Below are positions 1 to 7,252 of a stretch of DNA of 39,851 nucleotides, in pieces. How positions within the stretch are numbered: the first letter of the stretch is position 1; every line of letters starts with the position of its first letter. Below the pieces are notes generated by a model. The model made no database searches. It saw nothing but the letters and a program-made list of their open reading frames with translations, and was not told the DNA's origin. Origin of the DNA: Sulfuricurvum sp. (GTDB lineage: Bacteria; Campylobacterota; Campylobacteria; Campylobacterales; Sulfurimonadaceae); assembly GCA_024637215.1 (NCBI GenBank), contig JAGXFM010000017.1, positions 1-39,851 of the forward strand. The letters are read 5' to 3'. The position numbers and the translations under genes are program-made.

Positions 1-31
1 GTCGGCAGCGTCAGATGTGTATAAGAGACAG
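1..31 (+). other. Sequencing adapter remnant (Nextera transposase adapter)
   Basis: The 31 bases match the Nextera Read 1 transposase adapter lacking its first two bases. They end in the 19-base mosaic end AGATGTGTATAAGAGACAG (13-31). Translated through, they give the well-known database artefacts MCIRDR and MYKRQ. Genomic sequence begins at 32. This marks a contig end where trimming failed. Confidence 0.97.
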
Positions 32-1996
32 GGTGAGGGGAGTGTTGCCATTCCCCTCGATACGGCACTCTGTCTCGCGTGTCAAGCGGAGATGGATGAT
101 CCTCTCAATCGTCGCTACCGTTATCCGTTTATTAACTGCACCGACTGCGGACCTCGTTATACGATTATTCAAATCCCCCCTTACGATCGCGTCCGTACCT
201 CTATGAAACATTTCACGATGTGTCAACACTGTGAAGTGGAATACAACGATCCGATGTCACGCCGTTATCATGCCGAACCGATTTCATGTCCACAGTGTGG
301 TCCGCAATTAAAGTTTCTTGATAATAAAGGAAACGAGATAGCGGGAGATCCTGTCGATTTGGCGGTGCAAATGCTTAAATCAGGAGAAATTATTGCATTG
401 AAAGGGCTGGGTGGATTTCATTTGATGTGTGATGCTACCTCCGAGCGTGCCGTCTCACAATTACGCGAACGTAAGCGCCGTAAAGCCAAACCTTTGGCGG
501 TTATGTTCCGCTCGTTAGAGCAGCTCGAAGCGTATGCCGAGATTAATGAGACGGAGAGAGCATTGATTACCGGAGTGATCAAGCCGATTGTGATTGTTCG
601 TGCTAAAGAGGGGACAAACCTCTCCCCTCTTATCGCCCCTAGAATTGATCGGCTAGGGGTTTTTCTCCCTTATACACCGCTGCATCGGCTCCTTTTTGAA
701 GCGGTCGATTTTCCGCTGGTCGCTACCAGTGCCAACATCAGCGATGAGCCGATTATCGTCCGTACCGAAGAGGTTTCCCGTAGATTAGGTCATATAGTAG
801 AGGGGATTTTATCGCATGAACGCTCTATTATTAACCCCCTTGATGACTCGGTAGTTCAGGTCGCAGAGGGACGTGTAACGCTTCTTCGGATGGGGCGTGG
901 ATTTGCTCCGCATACACTCTATGGATCACACTGTTTTGAAAAAAGTATTTTGGCGGTCGGTGCGCATCAAAAAAGTGCTATTGCACTGGGGATCAAAGAA
1001 AATATGATCCTTAGCGGCCATATCGGTGATTTGGGGAGCGTTGAAGCGGATAATTATTTTGAGAAAACGGTGCAAACCTTCAAACGCTTTTATGAGTGTG
1101 AACCGACTTTACTTCTACATGATCTGCACCCACAGTACAGCTCTACACGGTATGTATCGGCGCAGAAAAGAGAACATCTCGGCGTTCAGCACCATTATGC
1201 CCATATCTTGGCGTGTATGGCAGAATACGGATTGAAGGAGAAAGTGCTCGGTTTTGCATTTGACGGAACCGGATATGGAGAAGACGGGAGTCTTTGGGGC
1301 GGTGAAGTATTGATCGCCGATACGCATGGATATGAGCGGAGCGGATATCTAAAACCGTTTGCCCTGTTGGGTGGGGATAAAGCGATTAAAGAACCCCGAC
1401 GGATTGGATTATCGCTGTTGTTTGAATGTTTTAGCCTCGATGAGGTGCTTACACTAAAATCTCCGACGACAGAATCGTTTTTACCCCATGAAATACGGAC
1501 ACTCCATCATATGTGGGTTAAAAAACTGAATGCTCCGCTTAGCAGTTCCATGGGACGATTATTTGATGCGGTTGCTTCGTTAGGAGGGTTCATCCAGAGT
1601 CTTGATTATGAGGGGCAGGGGGGGATGATCATGGAATCGTTTGTTGATGATTCAATCACCGAGTCGTTTGCTTTCGAGGTAAAGGAGGGGGTGGTTCAGC
1701 TTTCTTCGATGATTCGGGAAATTATCTCTTTGAATGGGGATAAAAAGGAGATTGCCAGCCGTTTTCTTGCTACGATAGAAGCGATCATTCACTATTTCGC
1801 GAGGCTGTATCCTGAGTTGCCGATTGTTATCGGGGGCGGAGTATTTCAAAACCGTGCGTTGATGAGTCGGCTGTACCGACGTTTCGGAAGTACTCGGTTT
1901 TATGCTCAACAGCAAACGCCGATCAATGACGGCTCGATCGCGCTCGGACAACTGTATTATGCATTACACAACACAAAGGAAATAAATGGACGCTAA
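32..1996 (+). CDS. hypF: HypF, carbamoyltransferase for NiFe-hydrogenase cyanide ligand synthesis (5' truncated)
   Basis: HypF transfers the carbamoyl group of carbamoyl phosphate, as a carbamoyl-adenylate, to the C-terminal cysteine of HypE, the first step of cyanide ligand synthesis in the cytoplasm. About 655 residues remain of the usual roughly 750. The N-terminal acylphosphatase domain and true start are missing because the contig starts inside the gene, directly behind the adapter. What is left shows the paired zinc-finger region (CLAC, CTDCGPRYT, CQHC, CPQCGP), a YrdC-like domain (KGLGGFHLMCDA), and the Kae1-like carbamoyltransferase domain with HHYAH and FDGTGYGEDGSLWGGE. The gene overlaps the next by 11 bases, so it is translated with the protease-like genes behind it. 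Family identity is very secure. Any apparent start codon at 15-17 lies in adapter sequence. Confidence 0.96.
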   Translation, partial: GEGSVAIPLDTALCLACQAEMDDPLNRRYRYPFINCTDCGPRYTIIQIPPYDRVRTSMKHFTMCQHCEVEYNDPMSRRYHAEPISCPQCGPQLKFLDNKGNEIAGDPVDLAVQMLKSGEIIALKGLGGFHLMCDATSERAVSQLRERKRRKAKPLAVMFRSLEQLEAYAEINETERALITGVIKPIVIVRAKEGTNLSPLIAPRIDRLGVFLPYTPLHRLLFEAVDFPLVATSANISDEPIIVRTEEVSRRLGHIVEGILSHERSIINPLDDSVVQVAEGRVTLLRMGRGFAPHTLYGSHCFEKSILAVGAHQKSAIALGIKENMILSGHIGDLGSVEADNYFEKTVQTFKRFYECEPTLLLHDLHPQYSSTRYVSAQKREHLGVQHHYAHILACMAEYGLKEKVLGFAFDGTGYGEDGSLWGGEVLIADTHGYERSGYLKPFALLGGDKAIKEPRRIGLSLLFECFSLDEVLTLKSPTTESFLPHEIRTLHHMWVKKLNAPLSSSMGRLFDAVASLGGFIQSLDYEGQGGMIMESFVDDSITESFAFEVKEGVVQLSSMIREIISLNGDKKEIASRFLATIEAIIHYFARLYPELPIVIGGGVFQNRALMSRLYRRFGSTRFYAQQQTPINDGSIALGQLYYALHNTKEINGR

Positions 1997-2543
1997 AGTA
2001 GCCCTAATCGGTTCAGGAAACGCATTTTTTAAAGATGAAGGCGCCGGGCTCTATGCAGGTAAGTATCTCAAAGAAAATTTTACGTATGAGCCGTCATTGG
2101 ACATCGTGGATGGAGGGACGCTCGGGTTTCGTTTGATGCCGCTGCTTCAGGAGTACGAATATGTCATTATTGCCAATACCAGCTCCGATGACACCAAAGC
2201 CGTAGGGACCATCGAAGTGATGAGCGGTGATGAGTTGATTGCTAATCAAGGGATCAAAAAAACGGCGAATGAGGTGGAAATCACCGAGATGCTCCAAATC
2301 TGTTCGATGGCGTCACATTGTGCACAAACGACGATGATTAGTATCGTCCCCGAAGACATCATTAGCGTATGTGTCGATATCACTCCCGCTTTGCGTACGC
2401 AATGGGACAACTATATCAAAGTGATTTTGGAAGAACTCTCACAATACGGTATTCAGGCTACGAAAAAAAGTGAGATTATGAGTTTAGATGAGATCATTGA
2501 GCAGTTTGCTAATCCGAGTATCGAGTACGGTAAAGGGTTCTAA
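1986..2543 (+). CDS. HyaD/HybD-like hydrogenase maturation endopeptidase homologue, degenerate metal site
   Basis: The 185-residue protein belongs to the HybD/HyaD/HupD endopeptidase fold, whose members clip the C-terminal peptide from the NiFe-hydrogenase large subunit after nickel insertion. The N-terminal signature GSGNAFFKDEGAG and the DGGTLGF strand align well with E. coli HybD, and the acidic residue equivalent to Glu16 is kept. The position of HybD Asp62 (IIADA) reads IIANT, and the position of His93 (SPHQ) reads TANE, so two of the three nickel ligands appear to be asparagine. The C terminus is somewhat extended. It overlaps hypF by 11 bases and the following canonical protease by one base (TAATG). 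It may be an inactive partner, a chaperone, or a protease with an altered site; the alignment was made by eye. Confidence 0.85.
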   Translation: MDAKVALIGSGNAFFKDEGAGLYAGKYLKENFTYEPSLDIVDGGTLGFRLMPLLQEYEYVIIANTSSDDTKAVGTIEVMSGDELIANQGIKKTANEVEITEMLQICSMASHCAQTTMISIVPEDIISVCVDITPALRTQWDNYIKVILEELSQYGIQATKKSEIMSLDEIIEQFANPSIEYGKGF

Positions 2544-3073
2544 TGTCGATCGTTGTATTGGGGGTCGGGAATGTACTCGAAGAGGATGACGGTGTCGGTA
2601 TCTACACGTGTGCTTATTTAAATACTAACTATACATTCACCCCAGAAATCGACATTATAAATGGAGGAGTGGAAGGGATTAATCTGCTTAACCTTTTTAT
2701 GGAACACGACCGTATTATTATCCTTGATACGATTAATCTCGATGATGAAGCGGGAAGTATTTACAATATCCCCTCCTATGAACTCAGCGGATTTGGTCTT
2801 AACAGTGGCGGAGCCCATGAAGTAGGGGTGATGCAATGTCTGGATATGATCGAGCTGATGGGACATCCGCTACCCGAATCAAATGTTATCGGCATCGTTC
2901 CCAAAAGTATCACCTTTCATATGGGGCTGAGTGTTGAGCTTATGGAGCGGTTTGAAGCGTATATACAAACGGTTATAAACTATCTCAAAACCATTCATAT
3001 TGATGCGACGCCAAAAGAACCGCACACAGACTTAATAGAGATTATAGAGACGTTTAAATATCCGAGTCGTTAG
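2543..3073 (+). CDS. HyaD/HybD-type hydrogenase maturation endopeptidase
   Basis: This 176-residue protein is the conventional-looking member of the tandem pair. It carries GVGNVLEEDDGVG at the N terminus, INGGVEG, ILDTI (Asp62 equivalent) and GGAHEVGV (His93 equivalent), so all three nickel-binding positions of HybD have plausible ligands. It would cleave the C-terminal extension of the hydrogenase large subunit once the NiFe site is complete. Its ATG overlaps the stop codon of the preceding homologue (TAATG), which indicates translational coupling. Its 3' end overlaps by 20 bases with the convergent zinc-ribbon gene on the minus strand. The hydrogenase subunits it would process are not in the window and may lie upstream of the truncated hypF. 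Confidence 0.9.
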   Translation: MSIVVLGVGNVLEEDDGVGIYTCAYLNTNYTFTPEIDIINGGVEGINLLNLFMEHDRIIILDTINLDDEAGSIYNIPSYELSGFGLNSGGAHEVGVMQCLDMIELMGHPLPESNVIGIVPKSITFHMGLSVELMERFEAYIQTVINYLKTIHIDATPKEPHTDLIEIIETFKYPSR

Positions 3074-3755
3074 GGTGAAAATAGAGCTGCTCCAGTATTC
3101 TTGAACGTTCATGAAGCGGAGTATTGAATTTAAACTCCGCCTCTTTGAGATAATAAGGGAAGTGTTCACGGCTGACCCCTTTGAACGTGGTGATGAAATT
3201 TTCAAAATAGTGCCAAAAACGGGTTATCGCATTGTCATGTTCGGATATTTTGATAATTTTACTGGTACGCATGAATTTCGAAAACTCTTTATGATAGATA
3301 TCTTCGAGATTATCTTCCAAAAACTGTTGTTTAAACATACCTAGTGAAGGCATGAGAAGCGTATAAACATTATTGCCGTATTGAAAAGTCAAGAAATTAT
3401 GGGAGTCAAAAATAGCCGCTTTATCGTTTCTTTTCGATTTTTCAATATAGAGATACTCTTCGTATTGGGACTCCTGTGTACGGTGAAGATGATAGTATCC
3501 TTCACAATATTCGGCACTCAAATGTCGAAACTTTTGGTAGTATTTAGAGATGGTAACGTAACTGAGACTCAGAGATTTGGATGTGAAAAGGGCATTATCA
3601 CCGTCGCAAAACGCTTTTATGACACGTTTGATCTGAGTAACGCGTGTCGGACTGTACTTTTTTTTGCATTGGCTGCATTTGACATACCCCTCTTTGAGCT
3701 GATAGAGAGGCGAAGAACAATAAATACAGTAATGTTTATCTAAAGTTAGTTCCAT
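3054..3755 (-). CDS. Zinc-ribbon protein resembling IS1595/ISXO2-type transposase
   Basis: With the ATG at 3755 the product is 233 residues. It opens with a four-cysteine zinc ribbon (C10, C13, C27, C30: CIYC and CSQC), followed by a helix-turn-helix-like segment and a domain ending in REHFPYYLKEAEFKFN. That ending resembles the C-terminal 'YLaEF.fRfN' block of ISXO2-like DDE transposases. I cannot find a convincing first catalytic Asp in the expected DET(Y)-like motif, and I see no terminal inverted repeats or target duplication, so it may be a domesticated or decayed transposase acting as a DNA-binding protein. A longer reading from TTG at 3830 is less likely, as it would run through the palindrome upstream of cbiM. 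It is convergent with the protease genes and divergent from the nickel importer. Confidence 0.6.
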   Translation of the reverse strand: MELTLDKHYCIYCSSPLYQLKEGYVKCSQCKKKYSPTRVTQIKRVIKAFCDGDNALFTSKSLSLSYVTISKYYQKFRHLSAEYCEGYYHLHRTQESQYEEYLYIEKSKRNDKAAIFDSHNFLTFQYGNNVYTLLMPSLGMFKQQFLEDNLEDIYHKEFSKFMRTSKIIKISEHDNAITRFWHYFENFITTFKGVSREHFPYYLKEAEFKFNTPLHERSRILEQLYFHPNDSDI

Positions 3756-3786
3756 TTTTATCCAAGAAACACTTATTTTAAAGTTC

Positions 3787-3809
3787 ATTATAGTTAAATA
3801 AACTATAAT
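3787..3809. promoter_or_regulatory. Perfect palindrome upstream of the nickel importer, candidate operator
   Basis: ATTATAGTT, five bases, then AACTATAAT: nine-base perfect arms. It lies 38 bases before the cbiM start, in the gap between two divergent genes. A metal-responsive repressor such as NikR is a reasonable guess because the operon imports nickel. The spacing does not clearly match published NikR sites, so only the symmetry is certain. Confidence 0.45.
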
Positions 3810-3847
3810 TATTTCTAAACTGAATAACAATTCACAAAGGAGTCTAT

Positions 3848-4516
3848 ATGCACATTCCGGACGGTTTTATTTCCCCTGCTACCTATCTTCCGGCAACGGT
3901 TATAGCAATTCCGTTATTGATGGTGGCTTTTAAAAAAACTAAAGAAGCGATTAATGATGAATCTTTTGCATTTCTTTCGTCACTTACCGCTTTTTCATTT
4001 GTTGTCATGATGTTTAATATTCCTATTCCCGGCGGCACAAGCGGACACGCTATCGGAGCCGCGATTTTGGCGATATTATTCGGCCCTTGGGTGGCAGCTT
4101 TTTGTTTATCGCTTACTCTCTTTATTCAGGCGTTTGTCTTTGGTGATGGGGGGCTTAGTGTATTTGCAATCAACTCTTTGGCCATGGGTTTTGTCGCTTC
4201 ATTCACCGCATTTTACGTCCATAAGCTGTTCAAAAACAGAGTGAACCATCGTATTGTTTTGTTTTTAGCAGGTTGGAGCGGTATCGTTGCCGCATCCGTT
4301 GTTGTTGCCGTAGCTTTGGGGATTCAGCCGCTTTTGGGTGTTGATGCCGTTGGTCATCCGATTTATTTCCCCTTTGACCTAAGTGTCACGTTACCTGCGG
4401 TTGTCGGTTCACACATTCTATTTTTTGGGGTGGTTGAGGGATTTGCAACGATGTTAGTGCTGAAATTTATTGAGAAGATTACGAATCAAAGTGTGAATAA
4501 AGAGGTTGTAGTATGA
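3848..4516 (+). CDS. cbiM: CbiM/NikM, substrate-binding membrane component of ECF nickel/cobalt importer
   Basis: This 222-residue integral membrane protein begins with MHIPDGFISP, the hallmark N terminus of CbiM/NikM. There the amino group and His2 form part of the square-planar Ni2+ or Co2+ site. Several hydrophobic helices follow, with the conserved GGTSGHAIGAAILAILFGPW block. It binds the metal outside the inner membrane and delivers it through the ECF module encoded next. A strong ribosome site (AAAGGAG) sits six bases upstream of the ATG. It overlaps the next gene by four bases (ATGA). Because hyp genes follow directly, nickel for hydrogenase is more likely than cobalt; sequence alone does not separate the two. 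Confidence 0.93.
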   Translation: MHIPDGFISPATYLPATVIAIPLLMVAFKKTKEAINDESFAFLSSLTAFSFVVMMFNIPIPGGTSGHAIGAAILAILFGPWVAAFCLSLTLFIQAFVFGDGGLSVFAINSLAMGFVASFTAFYVHKLFKNRVNHRIVLFLAGWSGIVAASVVVAVALGIQPLLGVDAVGHPIYFPFDLSVTLPAVVGSHILFFGVVEGFATMLVLKFIEKITNQSVNKEVVV

Positions 4517-4815
4517 GTCAAAACAAAAAATATCTGTTAGCTTTTATCCTGATTGCTATTATACTCACACCGCTGGGCTTGATCGCTCAGGGGCCGGCAT
4601 GGGGTGAATGGAGCGCAGAAGAGATCAATACGATGATAGGCTATGTACCTCAATCGATAGAAAATACAAAGCCCTTGATTGAAGCACTTATTCCCGATTA
4701 TGAAATCAGCGGGTTAAATGCGTTAGCTTCGACGTGGATAAGTGCCGCTATCGGTGCCACTTTGGTCTTTATGATTATGATAGGAATCAAAAAGTCGGGT
4801 AAACGTGCAAGCTAA
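4513..4815 (+). CDS. NikN/CbiN-like small membrane component of the nickel importer (PDGLE-like)
   Basis: This 100-residue protein has one hydrophobic helix at each end (about residues 7-25 and 75-93) and an extracytoplasmic loop of some 50 residues between. This is the topology of CbiN/NikN and PDGLE-domain proteins that assist CbiM/NikM in metal loading. The sequence PLGLIAQGPAWGEWS near the first helix is typical of this group. It is translationally coupled on both sides, overlapping cbiM by four bases and cbiQ by eleven. Assignment rests on size, topology and position, as small components of this family are poorly conserved. Confidence 0.75.
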   Translation: MSQNKKYLLAFILIAIILTPLGLIAQGPAWGEWSAEEINTMIGYVPQSIENTKPLIEALIPDYEISGLNALASTWISAAIGATLVFMIMIGIKKSGKRAS

Positions 4816-5353
4816 AACCTATTTTATCCTCTATATCGGTGCCTTGGTAGCAATATCGACGATGAAGAGCTATGAGCCGCTCTTAATCGTACTTGCTTTG
4901 TTGGCACTGATCTCAGGTAGGTCGGTCTTTTCGATTGCACGTAGATCCTTTTTGTTAGTGGCACTATTTTCGATATTTATTACTTTGAGTTATTCGGTTG
5001 TTCTTTATATGAATAATCAATCTTTTTGGCACTATTTTTTAACGGTTAATCTACGCTCATTTGATATGGTATTCTTGACACTGCTGTTTAGCAGAAAAGT
5101 GAATATTTATGAAGCGGTTGCATTTTCGAAAGATTTAAGCTTTTTATTGATCTTGAGTGTCTCAAAAATTATGACCATGCAAAGGGCTTTTGCAGATTAT
5201 ACCGATGCCCTAAAATCAAGAACACTCAAAAAACCGACGCGGAGTCAGATTTATGATTACCTAGGTTCTGCAATCGCCGGATTTTTGGACAAAAACATTA
5301 GAGAAAGCAAAGAGAATTTTGAAGCGATGAAGTCAAGAGGTTTTAGTGTTTAA
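4805..5353 (+). CDS. cbiQ: CbiQ/NikQ, ECF transporter transmembrane (T) component
   Basis: This 182-residue membrane protein starts at GTG inside the end of the previous gene. It carries about four hydrophobic helices followed by a cytoplasmic helical region with two Ala-x-x-Arg-type coupling motifs, DALKSR and EAMKSRGF. In the EcfT family these dock into grooves of the ATPase. It is shorter than the typical 220-260 residues of CbiQ, with a compact N-terminal half. It couples ATP hydrolysis by the CbiO-like partner to metal release from CbiM. The reading frame ends inside the start region of cbiO, an eight-base overlap. Confidence 0.88.
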   Translation: MQAKTYFILYIGALVAISTMKSYEPLLIVLALLALISGRSVFSIARRSFLLVALFSIFITLSYSVVLYMNNQSFWHYFLTVNLRSFDMVFLTLLFSRKVNIYEAVAFSKDLSFLLILSVSKIMTMQRAFADYTDALKSRTLKKPTRSQIYDYLGSAIAGFLDKNIRESKENFEAMKSRGFSV

Positions 5354-6056
5354 AGGAGAAAATATTACTCTGAAAAGAGAAAACAGTACCATTTTTGAAA
5401 AGCTGAACTTAACTATCAATGCCGGTGAAAAAGTAGTGCTCTTAGGCGTCAACGGCAGTGGAAAAAGTACACTTTTAAAACTGCTCGACGGATTGGTTTT
5501 TCCTGATAGCGGAGAGTTGTTTTTTGAAGGAAATCCACTCACCAAAAGTGCTTTGAAACAAAAAGAAAAAAACGAGTATTTCCGTCGCAACGTCGGATTG
5601 GTCTTTCAAAATATTGATGCGATGCTCTTTAATCCCACCGTATATGATGAGATAGCATTTGGAGCCAGACAGCTTGAGTTTGACGATGTCGATGCGCGGG
5701 TACGAAATTATGCTGAGCTGTTCGGGTTAACACCCTATCTGCAAAGTGTACCTTTTAAACTCAGTGGGGGACAAAAGCAAAAAGTAGCCTTGGCGTGCGT
5801 CATGGCATTATCGCCGAAAGTGTTACTGCTCGATGAGCCGACCAGTGCCCTTGACCCTGCGAGTACCGCCAAATTTCTCGACATTATCGCCGCACTCCCT
5901 ATCACGACGATTACGGCAACCCACAACTTGGCGATTGCACCGAGACTCGGTGAACGTGTTGTCATTTTGGACGAAAAAGGTAAAATCCTATACGATGGAA
6001 GTAGTGAAAACGCGTATGAAATCGATCTCCTCACCCGAGCGGGATTGATAATTTAA
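5346..6056 (+). CDS. cbiO: CbiO/NikO, ATPase of the ECF nickel/cobalt importer
   Basis: This 236-residue ABC ATPase has a complete set of motifs: Walker A GVNGSGKST, Q-loop VFQNIDA, signature LSGGQKQKVA, Walker B VLLLDEPTSALD, and the switch His in TATHN. It supplies the energy for metal uptake through the CbiM-NikN-CbiQ module. The start is GTG at 5346, overlapping cbiQ by eight bases, with AAGAGG at suitable spacing upstream. Only one ATPase is present, so it probably works as a homodimer, as in other nickel ECF systems. It is followed after 22 bases by hypB, which links metal import to hydrogenase maturation in one probable transcription unit. Confidence 0.93.
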   Translation: MFKGENITLKRENSTIFEKLNLTINAGEKVVLLGVNGSGKSTLLKLLDGLVFPDSGELFFEGNPLTKSALKQKEKNEYFRRNVGLVFQNIDAMLFNPTVYDEIAFGARQLEFDDVDARVRNYAELFGLTPYLQSVPFKLSGGQKQKVALACVMALSPKVLLLDEPTSALDPASTAKFLDIIAALPITTITATHNLAIAPRLGERVVILDEKGKILYDGSSENAYEIDLLTRAGLII

Positions 6057-6078
6057 ACAAACAACAAAGGAATTATTT

Positions 6079-6957
6079 ATGTGTAAAGATTGCGGATGCT
6101 CGATTACGACCAATAACCACCAGCACGGACATACTCATGTCGATGAGTTCGGACGAGAATTTACCCACGTTCATGACCATGAGCATGATACGCTAGAACA
6201 TCCTCACGAGGGGGGACATCATCATCACCATCACGGAGAGGATGAACATTCTCATACTCATCAGGCTGCGCATGAGACGCTTCACCACAACCCACAGCTT
6301 AACGATAGCAAAACGATTGCGGTCATTAAAAAGATTTTGGATAAAAATGACCACGAAGCACACCATAACCGCGAGCATTTTAATGAACACGGCGTATTAG
6401 CGATCAATCTGATGAGTTCACCCGGCAGCGGAAAAACGACTCTTTTAGAGAAAATGGCGGGATTAGCGCCGTTTAAATTCGGAGTCATCGAGGGGGATTT
6501 GGAGACTAGCCGCGATGCGGATCGTCTTATTGCTAAAGGGATCAGCGCCGTGCAGATTCAAACGGGAAGTGCATGTCATCTGGATGCGTTTATGGTTCAT
6601 AAAGGGTTGAGTGATTTAGCGATTGCCGATTTGGATGTTTGTTTTATCGAAAACGTTGGGAACCTTGTGTGCCCTGCGAGCTACGATGTGGGATCGCATC
6701 TCAACATCGTCCTCGTCTCGATTCCGGAGGGGGAAGACAAGATCGCCAAATATCCGGTGATGTTCCGTTGTGCCGATCTTATTCTTATCACCAAAACCGA
6801 TCTGCTCCCGTATTTTCAGTATGACATTGAATGTGAAAAAGCGGAAGCACGAAAAATAAAACCGAATGTTGATATTTTAGAAGTGAACATCAACGATGAA
6901 GCCTCGATCAAACAAGTGATTGAGTGGATCGAATTTAAACGAAAGATGAGAAACTAA
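6079..6957 (+). CDS. hypB: HypB, GTPase and nickel-storage metallochaperone
   Basis: HypB inserts nickel into the hydrogenase large subunit together with HypA, driven by GTP. The 292-residue protein shows two extra metal sites besides the core. The first is an N-terminal CxxCGC motif (MCKDCGC), the high-affinity nickel site known from E. coli HypB. The second is a strongly His-rich stretch over about residues 13-75, including a run of six histidines, as in nickel-storing HypB proteins. The GTPase core has the P-loop PGSGKTT (from residue 115), the metal-binding pair C166-H167 (ACHLDA) and a FIENVGNLVCPASYD motif. Having both CxxCGC and a long His tract fits a cell that stores as well as delivers nickel. 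An AAAGGA site precedes the ATG. Confidence 0.97.
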   Translation: MCKDCGCSITTNNHQHGHTHVDEFGREFTHVHDHEHDTLEHPHEGGHHHHHHGEDEHSHTHQAAHETLHHNPQLNDSKTIAVIKKILDKNDHEAHHNREHFNEHGVLAINLMSSPGSGKTTLLEKMAGLAPFKFGVIEGDLETSRDADRLIAKGISAVQIQTGSACHLDAFMVHKGLSDLAIADLDVCFIENVGNLVCPASYDVGSHLNIVLVSIPEGEDKIAKYPVMFRCADLILITKTDLLPYFQYDIECEKAEARKIKPNVDILEVNINDEASIKQVIEWIEFKRKMRN

Positions 6958-6958
6958 T

Positions 6959-7252
6959 ATGTGTTTGTCTATCCCCTCAAAAGTGGTCAGTATTGACACC
7001 GAAAATAATATTGCTACCGTCGATACCATGGGAGTCCAGCGTAATGCAGGGCTGGATTTGATGGAAGAAGGAAGTGTCCAAATCGGCGATTATGTGTTGC
7101 TTCATATCGGATTTATTATGAATAAGATCGATGAAGAAGATGCTCTCGAATCGTTGAGTGTCTATAGGGAAATCTTAGAAAAACTTGATGAAGAAGAGCG
7201 ACGGCAGATGGTGCTTGATGATGACAACTGCCCTAGTCGAGAAACGCCATGA
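6959..7252 (+). CDS. hypC: HypC, hydrogenase maturation chaperone
   Basis: This 97-residue HypC/HupF-family protein begins with MCLSIPSKV; the Cys2 exposed after Met removal binds the Fe(CN)2CO moiety and the hydrogenase large subunit. It forms the scaffold complex with HypD on which the iron centre is assembled, then carries the centre to the apo-hydrogenase. The C terminus is acidic and rather longer than in E. coli HypC. It starts one base after the hypB stop and overlaps hypD by four bases (ATGA), so production with HypD is likely coupled. Confidence 0.95.
   Translation: MCLSIPSKVVSIDTENNIATVDTMGVQRNAGLDLMEEGSVQIGDYVLLHIGFIMNKIDEEDALESLSVYREILEKLDEEERRQMVLDDDNCPSRETP

Noticed and set aside
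15-206. Short frame starting MCIRDR at the contig start
   Set aside because: Its start lies in adapter sequence and it is out of frame with hypF; a classic Nextera artefact.
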